This document shows positions 6,503 through 10,226 of a stretch of 10,226 nucleotides of DNA, piece by piece. Location of the stretch: assembly GCA_025929595.1 (NCBI GenBank), contig JAICQA010000064.1, forward strand, positions 1 through 10,226, given 5' to 3'. Source of the stretch: Xanthobacteraceae bacterium (GTDB lineage Bacteria; Pseudomonadota; Alphaproteobacteria; Rhizobiales; Xanthobacteraceae). Under the pieces are notes generated by a model. That model was not told where the DNA came from. It saw only the letters and a program-made list of their open reading frames with translations, and made no database searches. Position 1 is the first letter of the stretch, and every line of letters starts with the position of its first letter. The position numbers and the translations under genes are program-made.

Positions 6503-7669
6503 ATGAGAATGACATGGATGGGCACGGTGGCGGCGGCCGCCTTGCTGGCAGGAACAATCGGCGTAGCCGCTCAGGTTCCCGCCGATCAAAAGGAGGGCAC
6601 CGGGAACTCGGCCACGAAGACGCTACCTGACGCCGGTGCCCCGAAGAAGCAGAACGATCAGCGTCCGGGTTCCGCGCAAAACGGCAGTTCCGGTTCCGCG
6701 CAGAAAGACAGCGCCCAGCGCGCCAAACCTTCCGAGCAGGACACCGGCATCAAGAGTACCCAGAGCGAGAAGGCGGGCAGCGACCAGCCGCGCTCGACGA
6801 CCCAGAAGGATGAGAAGTCGCCACCGTCCTCAGCCTCGCAGTCGAAGGACAGCAAGGACGCCAAGGACGCGAAGGACACGGCGCAATCGCGCGATAGCGA
6901 CAAGCAGCGCGCCAGCGACAAGAATCGCGATAGCGACAAGCAGCGCGCCAGCGACCGCAATCAGGACAAGCAGCGCGCGGGTGACCGTGACCGCGACAAT
7001 CGAAGGGCCGGCGACCGCGATCGTGACGACGACACGCAACGCGCCGGCTCACGTGACCGCGACGACGGCGACCGCCGCGACCGCGCGTCGGGCGGCGACT
7101 CCGACAGGAAGTCGGGCAGCGTTCAGTTCAGCGAGCGCGATCGCACAAAGATCCGCGAGTCCGTCGACATCGACCGTGCGCGCGTGGACGTCGACATCAA
7201 TGTATCGGTCGGCGCAACGGTTCCGCGTACGATCGACTTGCGGCCGTTGCCCGCGGCGATCATCGACCTCAATCCGCGCTACCGCAACTTCCGGTACGTC
7301 GTGGTTGAGAATGAGATCGTGATCATCAACCCGCAGACCTACACCGTGGTCGAAGTGATCCCGGTCAGCGGCAGCTCGCAGGCGCGGGCGACCACGACCC
7401 GGCGCGGCGGCTCGGTGCAACTGAGTTCGCAGCAGCGGCAGCGCATCCTCACCTACGCACAGGCGGAGTGTGCGACGGTGCTGACGACCGAGCCCGACTT
7501 CGATCTCGCCGTCGGCATTCGGGTGCCGGAGCGCATCGAGCTGTGTCCGTTCGAGGATGTCGTCGTTCGCGAGGTTGGCGTCGTGCAACCCTATCGCTTC
7601 TTCGTCGTGCGCAATCAGGTTGTGCTGGTCGACCCGGCCGACCACACGATCGTGGAAGTGATCCGCTAA
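6503..7669 (+). CDS. Secreted protein with a charged repeat region and two DUF1236 domains
   Basis: This protein has 388 residues, with GGAGGA 6 bases before the ATG. Residues 1-23 form a Sec signal peptide, cleaved after VAA. Residues 24-125 are polar and disordered (Ser, Lys, Gln, Asp). Residues 128-190 are degenerate repeats of the type DSDKQRAS, DKQRAG and DRDRD, with alternating Asp and Arg or Lys. Two related domains follow, about 207-287 and 304-388, each starting SVQ(F/L)S and ending with a run of beta strands and VVEVI or IVEVI. The motifs VGATVPRTIDLRPLP and VGIRVPERIELCPF are the core of DUF1236, a domain common in Hyphomicrobiales with no known activity. The second copy has two Cys (323 and 348) that the first lacks, possibly a disulfide. 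The protein should be periplasmic or outside the cell. The upstream EcfG-type promoter suggests induction under general stress. Confidence 0.85.
   Translation: MRMTWMGTVAAAALLAGTIGVAAQVPADQKEGTGNSATKTLPDAGAPKKQNDQRPGSAQNGSSGSAQKDSAQRAKPSEQDTGIKSTQSEKAGSDQPRSTTQKDEKSPPSSASQSKDSKDAKDAKDTAQSRDSDKQRASDKNRDSDKQRASDRNQDKQRAGDRDRDNRRAGDRDRDDDTQRAGSRDRDDGDRRDRASGGDSDRKSGSVQFSERDRTKIRESVDIDRARVDVDINVSVGATVPRTIDLRPLPAAIIDLNPRYRNFRYVVVENEIVIINPQTYTVVEVIPVSGSSQARATTTRRGGSVQLSSQQRQRILTYAQAECATVLTTEPDFDLAVGIRVPERIELCPFEDVVVREVGVVQPYRFFVVRNQVVLVDPADHTIVEVIR
6884..7072 (+). repeat. Degenerate in-frame repeats coding for the Asp/Arg-rich region
   Basis: The DNA repeats short units such as GCGATAGCGACAAGCAGCGC with variation, coding for DSDKQRAS, DKQRAG and RAGDRDRD-type units. 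Two near-identical copies of the GATAGCGACAAGCAGCGCGC unit lie at about 6893-6912 and 6929-6948. Repeats of this kind expand and shrink by slippage or recombination, so the length of this region may vary between strains. Confidence 0.6.
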
Positions 7670-7688
7670 GCTTTGAACTTGAGAGAAG

Positions 7689-7721
7689 CGGCGGCCGCGA
7701 CGTTCGCGGCTGCCGGTTCTT
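7689..7721 (+). terminator. Hairpin terminator between the DUF1236 gene and tRNA-Thr
   Basis: Positions 7689-7700 and 7704-7715 form a 12-bp GC-rich stem (one G-U pair) with a 3-base loop, followed by GTTCTT. It starts 20 bases after the DUF1236 stop codon. The T-tract is short, so termination strength is uncertain. It lies between convergent genes, but only the rightward side carries T residues. Confidence 0.6.
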
Positions 7722-7740
7722 AATGTCTGCTTGAGGGGCC

Positions 7741-7815
7741 TGGTGCCGGCTGCAGGAATTGAACCTGCGACCTACCGCTTACAAGGCGGTTGCTCTACCG
7801 CTGAGCTAAGCCGGC
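7741..7815 (-). tRNA. tRNA-Thr(UGU)
   Basis: On the complement, the 5' acceptor strand GCCGGCT (complement of 7809-7815) pairs with AGCCGGC at the 3' end (complement of 7745-7751), followed by discriminator A and an encoded CCA (7741-7743). The D arm GCTC/GAGC, anticodon stem ACCGC/GCGGT with loop CTTGTAA, and T arm GCAGG-TTCAATT-CCTGC are all intact. The anticodon is TGT, reading threonine ACA codons (and ACG by wobble). It stands alone, convergent with the DUF1236 gene. Confidence 0.95.
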
Positions 7816-7828
7816 CCGTGGCCTATGT

Positions 7829-7857
7829 AATATGCATTCGCTGTTTGGGCGCAGCAA
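7829..7857 (-). promoter_or_regulatory. Probable sigma-70 promoter of tRNA-Thr
   Basis: On the complement, TTGCTG (7852-7857) is followed after 17 bases by CATATT (7829-7834), 13 bases before the first base of the tRNA. Spacing and distance fit a short-leader tRNA promoter; the -10 box is weak, so confidence is moderate. Confidence 0.4.
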
Positions 7858-7936
7858 ATTCTCATCAACCATAGCCCCAGTTCGTAAGCAGGAAGTAACG
7901 CTTGTTCCAGGGCTTAGGGGGATAATGCGGCCAAAC

Positions 7937-7950
7937 GGGAGGCTGCGGTG
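7937..7950 (+). promoter_or_regulatory. Ribosome site that selects a GTG start
   Basis: GGGAGG at 7937-7942 lies 5 bases before GTG 7948. The nearby ATG at 7925 is in another frame. This supports GTG as the start of the following small gene. Confidence 0.6.
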
Positions 7951-8400
7951 AACCCCCATAAGGTACAGGCCATCGTGTTCGCGGCGGTCATGCTCGTGCT
8001 GGGCATGGCCGTGATGCTGCTCGCCATGAACGCGGGCAGGGCAGACCACGCGCCGCAGATGACCGTCGACGGCGTCGTCATTTATGGCGATTGGGGGCTC
8101 TATCGGCCCGGTCATATCGCGCCCTATGCGGTTGGGCCGTACGGTCCGTATGTGATCACCCATTCGCGTTACGGCTTCCGCCAATATTTTCCGTCGAACC
8201 GCAACGATCCCGGCGCCTATCGCCGGCGTCCACCGGTCGACCGCCATCCGATTCCGCCCGAGCCCTATTACCGTTCGTGGGGCGCGCAGTCGCAGCCGCT
8301 GCATCCGCACGGTGCGACCGTCTATACGCCGTTCGAGCCGCCGGCGGTGATCTACGCGCCGCGCTTCGACGACCACAAGCCGCATTCACTCAAGAACTGA
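7948..8400 (+). CDS. Small membrane-anchored protein rich in Tyr, Pro and His, unknown function
   Basis: This protein has 150 residues from a GTG start with a strong GGGAGG ribosome site. Residues 7-29 are a single hydrophobic segment preceded by a Lys (MNPHK), fitting an uncleaved signal anchor or a signal peptide ending near AGRA. The rest is polar and unusually rich in Tyr, Pro, His and Arg (for example HIAPYAVGPYGPY and PPEPYYRSWG), with no catalytic motif I recognise. It should be exposed to the periplasm, tethered to the inner membrane. Coding bias matches its neighbours, so it is probably a real gene. It ends 8 bases before the convergent stop of the 90-residue minus-strand gene, and no terminator is seen between them. 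I do not recognise the family. Confidence 0.65.
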   Translation: MNPHKVQAIVFAAVMLVLGMAVMLLAMNAGRADHAPQMTVDGVVIYGDWGLYRPGHIAPYAVGPYGPYVITHSRYGFRQYFPSNRNDPGAYRRRPPVDRHPIPPEPYYRSWGAQSQPLHPHGATVYTPFEPPAVIYAPRFDDHKPHSLKN

Positions 8401-8408
8401 TTGCGCGA

Positions 8409-8681
8409 TCAGAACAGGCCGGTCGTTCCCACTTCGCCGGATCGTTCCGCGAGCTTCAGCAGCCATTCCGATGTCGCCAGAATTTGCGCGCGGTGGCGCC
8501 AGTTCGCGCGCGCCCAGTAGCGGGCGCTCATCAAATCGCGTGCTTTCTCGATCAGCGGCGGCAAGGCGCCGCCGTCGGTTCGCGCGCGGGCAATCGCTTT
8601 CATGATCTTCGCGCGCCGCGTGGCGAGCGCCTTGATGTCGAGCGCGTGCGGGGCGGAGAGTGAGTTCGGGCGTGACGGCAT
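8409..8681 (-). CDS. Small helical protein of unknown function downstream of rlmB
   Basis: This protein has 90 residues. The ATG lies 6 bases after the rlmB stop on the same strand, so the two are probably co-transcribed and translationally coupled; no good Shine-Dalgarno sequence is seen before the ATG, which fits coupling. The sequence is basic and likely mostly helical (RRAKIMKAIARAR, then LIEKARDLMSARYWARANWRHRAQ). It lacks a signal peptide, a membrane segment and any cysteine. Third-position GC is high, as in real genes of this window. No family is recognised. A link to ribosome or RNA work would rest only on its position beside rlmB and on its charge. Confidence 0.6.
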   Translation of the reverse strand: MPSRPNSLSAPHALDIKALATRRAKIMKAIARARTDGGALPPLIEKARDLMSARYWARANWRHRAQILATSEWLLKLAERSGEVGTTGLF

Positions 8682-8687
8682 GGATGT

Positions 8688-9503
8688 TCAGCGGACGGCG
8701 CGAGATATAATATGTAATGCGATGGCGGTTGCGTTCGAGACGTTCAGACTCTTGATCGCGCCGGGGAGATCGACGCGGGCGAGCAGGTCGCAGGTTTCGC
8801 GCGTGAGCTGGCGCAGACCTTTGCCTTCGGCTCCGACGACAAGAGCGAGCGGCGAACGGAGCGAAGCATCCGCCAGGTCGACGCCGCCTTCTTCGGCGAG
8901 CCCCACGAGCTGAATGCCCGCGTCTTTCATTTCGCCCATGGCGCGGGCGAGATTCTGCACGAGCACGATCGGCACATGCTCGAGTCCGCCCGATGCGCTT
9001 TTTGCCAGAACGCCGGTGGCCTCTGGCGAATGGCGGGCGGTCGTGACGATGGCCTTTACGTCGAAGGCCGCCGCGGAACGGACGATGGCGCCGAAATTGT
9101 GCGGGTCGGTCACCTGGTCGAGCACGAGGATGACGCCGGCCGGAATTTCGTCGAGGGCAGGAGCGGGAAGCGGGTCGACTTCGGCATACAGACCCTGATG
9201 CACGGAGTCCGGGGATAAGAGAGTGTCGATCGCCTCGGGGCGGACGATTTCCGGCTGGATTCGCGTGGTTAGCCCCGCTTCTTCAAGCCGGCGGGCCCCA
9301 TTCGGGGTCGCCAGCAGGCGATGAACCCTGCGGGCCGGGTTTTCGAGCGCGGCCTTGACCGAGTGCCAGCCAAATAAGAGTGCATGCTCGTTGTGACGGC
9401 GTTCGCGCCGCGCTGGCGGCCGACGCGGTTCGCCGCCCGGTTTGGCCTTGCGCTCCCAGCGCTTCTTGCCTTTATACAGCCCGCCTGCGTTTTTTCCCGC
9501 CAT
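8688..9503 (-). CDS. rlmB: 23S rRNA (guanosine-2251-2'-O)-methyltransferase
   Basis: From the ATG at 9503 the product has 271 residues; an in-frame TTG at 9539 would add 12 but has no ribosome site. Residues 1-38 are a basic, unstructured tail (KGKKRWERKAK, RRPPARRERR) longer than in E. coli RlmB. An N-terminal L30e-like substrate-binding domain covers about 41-110 (FGWHSVKAALE at 44-54). The SPOUT catalytic domain has all three motifs: NFGAIVRSAAAF (136-147) with Asn136 and Arg142, LVVGAEGKGL (221-230), and LPGAIKSLNVSNATAIALH (246-264) lining the knotted AdoMet pocket. RlmB methylates the ribose of G2251 in the P-loop of 23S rRNA. The methylase family is certain; the choice of rlmB over a TrmH-like paralogue rests on the FGWHSV start and the DPHNFGAI motif. 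Confidence 0.9.
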   Translation of the reverse strand: MAGKNAGGLYKGKKRWERKAKPGGEPRRPPARRERRHNEHALLFGWHSVKAALENPARRVHRLLATPNGARRLEEAGLTTRIQPEIVRPEAIDTLLSPDSVHQGLYAEVDPLPAPALDEIPAGVILVLDQVTDPHNFGAIVRSAAAFDVKAIVTTARHSPEATGVLAKSASGGLEHVPIVLVQNLARAMGEMKDAGIQLVGLAEEGGVDLADASLRSPLALVVGAEGKGLRQLTRETCDLLARVDLPGAIKSLNVSNATAIALHIISRAVR

Positions 9504-9576
9504 GAGGCGGTTCTTGTCATGCGGGAACGGCGTTGGCAATTTCAGCCGTCGGGACAGGTAACAGGGTCTGCGAATG

Positions 9577-9611
9577 CCCTTGCCGCAAGGGTTTCCCCGA
9601 GGTTGGCGGGG
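9577..9611. repeat. Two small stem-loops in the rlmB/tRNA-Tyr divergent interval
   Basis: CCCTTG at 9577-9582 pairs with CAAGGG at 9586-9591 around a CCG loop. Next to it CCCCG at 9595-9599 can pair with CGGGG at 9607-9611. Neither has a T-tract. They lie between rlmB and the promoter at 9612 and could be part of the rlmB leader on the minus strand or a protein-binding region. The role is unknown. Confidence 0.3.
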
Positions 9612-9640
9612 TTGACACCCGTTCGCCCGATCCCCATAAG
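9612..9640 (+). promoter_or_regulatory. Consensus-like sigma-70 promoter for the tRNA-Tyr/tRNA-Gly/tuf cluster
   Basis: A perfect TTGACA at 9612-9617 is followed after 17 bases by CATAAG at 9635-9640. Start of transcription would fall near 9647, giving about 125 bases of leader before tRNA-Tyr. This is the best -35 box in any gap of the window and suits a highly expressed tRNA and EF-Tu cluster. Confidence 0.55.
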
Positions 9641-9658
9641 AGCGGCCACGGAATCCCT

Positions 9659-9684
9659 GCCCCTCCGGCGGGGCGTTTTCGTTT
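9659..9684 (+). terminator. Terminator-like hairpin in the tRNA leader (possible attenuator)
   Basis: GCCCC at 9659-9663 pairs with GGGGC at 9670-9674 around a 6-base loop, followed by GTTTTCGTTT. It begins only about 12 bases after the predicted start of transcription. CCTGC at 9656-9660 can instead pair with GCAGG at 9685-9689, overlapping the first stem by two bases. It may be a weak terminator or an early pause site; no other rightward gene ends here. Confidence 0.4.
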
Positions 9685-9772
9685 GCAGGCCAGCTTCAAC
9701 GAGATCGACGATTGGATAGCGATCCGCGCTTAACTGCGCTCCAGGCTGGGCCGGACTGAAGGTGGAGTCACC

Positions 9773-9857
9773 GGAGGGGTGCCCGAGTGGTTAAAGGGGA
9801 CGGACTGTAAATCCGTTGGCTTAGCCTACGTTGGTTCGAATCCAACCCCCTCCACCA
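9773..9857 (+). tRNA. tRNA-Tyr(GUA)
   Basis: Acceptor GGAGGGG (9773-9779) pairs with CCCCTCC (9847-9853), then discriminator A and an encoded CCA (9855-9857). The anticodon stem ACGGA/TCCGT carries loop CTGTAAA, so the anticodon is GTA. A 14-base variable region with a short stem (TGGCTTAGCCTACG) shows the class II shape expected of bacterial tRNA-Tyr. The T arm has GGTTCGAATCC. First gene of a rightward cluster with tRNA-Gly and tuf. Confidence 0.96.
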
Positions 9858-9858
9858 T

Positions 9859-9953
9859 TGTCAGGCATCAGTTGTCAGTAATCAGGGATCAGGAAATCAA
9901 GGTTCTCTCGCGCGCCTGTGATCGCTGATTTCTGATCCCTGATTGCTGATGCG
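9859..9953. repeat. Palindrome built from heptamer repeats between two tRNA genes
   Basis: The left side (9859-9893) is five tandem heptamers with consensus NRTCAGK, such as AATCAGG and GATCAGG. The right side (9919-9953) is five tandem heptamers of the form TGATNNN, nearly the reverse complement. AATCAGGGATCAG (9880-9892) is a perfect match to CTGATCCCTGATT (9932-9944). AAATCA (9894-9899) pairs with TGATTT (9926-9931), and GCATCAG (9865-9871) with CTGATGC (9946-9952). The left arm has one extra heptamer with no partner. The loop is about 26 bases. The whole element fills the spacer between tRNA-Tyr and tRNA-Gly and would fold in their shared transcript. Confidence 0.8.
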
Positions 9954-10024
9954 GGTGTAGCTCAATGGTAGAGCAACAGCCTTCCAAGCTGATGACGAGG
10001 GTTCGATTCCCTTCACCCGCTCCA
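9951..10024 (+). tRNA. tRNA-Gly(UCC)
   Basis: Acceptor GCGGGTG (9951-9957) pairs with CACCCGC (10014-10020), then discriminator T and an encoded CCA (10022-10024). The D arm is GCTC/GAGC, the anticodon stem ACAGC/GCTGA carries loop CTTCCAA (anticodon TCC), and the T arm is AGGG-TTCGATT-CCCT. It reads glycine GGA and GGG codons. Its first two bases are shared with the outer stem of the palindrome before it. Confidence 0.96.
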
Positions 10025-10086
10025 GCGCGCTGAACGAAAAAAGGTCCACCGAATTCGACCGAGCAATCGACAGATAGAGAGCAAAG

Positions 10087-10226
10087 ATGGCCAAAGCGAA
10101 ATTTGAACGTACGAAGCCGCACTGCAACGTTGGCACGATCGGTCATGTCGACCACGGCAAGACGAGTTTGACGGCTGCGATCACCAAGGTGCTGGCGGAG
10201 ACGGGCGGGGCGACGTTCACGGCCTA
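10087..10226 (+). CDS. tuf: Elongation factor Tu, N-terminal part (runs off the right edge)
   Basis: The 46 complete codons begin MAKAKFERTKPHCNVGTIGH and contain the GTP-binding P-loop GHVDHGKT (residues 19-26), followed by SLTAAITKVLAE. This is the start of bacterial EF-Tu, the GTPase that brings aminoacyl-tRNA to the ribosome. The ATG is preceded by a purine-rich AGAGAGCAAAG that serves as the ribosome site. It lies 62 bases after tRNA-Gly on the same strand, with no terminator between, so the two are probably co-transcribed, as in the tRNA-tufB operon of E. coli. The effector, G4 and G5 motifs and both beta-barrel domains are outside the window. Confidence 0.97.
   Translation, partial: MAKAKFERTKPHCNVGTIGHVDHGKTSLTAAITKVLAETGGATFTA

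Noticed and set aside
6636..7322. An Arg/Thr/Ser-rich 228-codon frame inside the DUF1236 gene
   Set aside because: It is a frame-shifted reading of the repeat region with no ribosome site; the DUF1236 frame has a signal peptide, ribosome site and recognisable domains.
8398..8411. A shared terminator between the convergent ends of the 150-residue and 90-residue genes
   Set aside because: The two stop codons are only 8 bases apart and no inverted repeat with a T-tract is visible there or in the flanking 40 bases.
9504..9539. Longer rlmB starting at TTG 9539
   Set aside because: No ribosome site precedes it, the extra 12 residues look like untranslated leader, and the ATG at 9503 already gives a full-length enzyme.
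9859..9953. CRISPR array or phage attachment site between the tRNA genes
   Set aside because: The units are 7 bases long, without spacers, and are arranged as one palindrome. No integrase is nearby, and no second copy of a tRNA 3' end was found.

Overview
The window looks like chromosomal DNA of an alphaproteobacterium of the order Hyphomicrobiales (Rhizobiales), probably near Bradyrhizobium, Rhodopseudomonas or Xanthobacteraceae. The grounds are high GC with strong GC3 bias, a DUF1236 protein, a palindromic intergenic repeat beginning GTCATTCCGGGA, a GGAAC-N16-CGTT promoter of the EcfG general-stress type, and the sequence of the EF-Tu and MetH ends. No genus is proven.

Layout, left to right. 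The 3' end of metH (cobalamin-dependent methionine synthase) enters from the left edge. A 432-base gene-free stretch follows. It holds a decayed in-frame copy of the metH tail, a nested hairpin, the palindromic repeat and two intrinsic terminators that point leftward. The right-hand terminator closes a leftward gene for an exported, Tat-signal metallo-beta-lactamase-fold hydrolase. Divergent from that gene, across an interval with a 22-bp dyad, run two tandem paralogous genes. Each encodes a membrane protein of about 755 residues, with a multi-span MFS-like N-terminal part fused to a spermidine-synthase-like Rossmann domain. Next comes a secreted protein with a charged low-complexity region and two DUF1236 domains, preceded by an EcfG-type promoter. 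A hairpin terminator separates it from a convergent tRNA-Thr(UGU).

The right third is mostly housekeeping. It has a small membrane-anchored protein rich in Tyr, Pro and His, then a leftward pair of rlmB (23S rRNA Gm2251 methyltransferase) and a 90-residue unknown. A rightward translation cluster ends the window: tRNA-Tyr(GUA), tRNA-Gly(UCC) and the start of tuf (EF-Tu). Its order recalls the tRNA-tufB operon of E. coli. A consensus-like sigma-70 promoter and a short terminator-like hairpin precede tRNA-Tyr. A striking palindrome built from heptamer repeats lies between the two tRNAs.

How the genes work together: rlmB, the tRNAs and tuf all serve translation, and metH serves methionine and one-carbon metabolism. 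The fused MFS/spermidine-synthase-like pair, the DUF1236 protein and the MBL hydrolase form an accessory middle section whose substrates cannot be read from sequence. I found no mobile-element gene, CRISPR array or phage gene. The best leads for undescribed biology are the tandem fused membrane enzymes with altered aminopropyltransferase motifs, the heptad palindrome between the tRNAs, and a possible small RNA ending at the orphan terminator near position 349.
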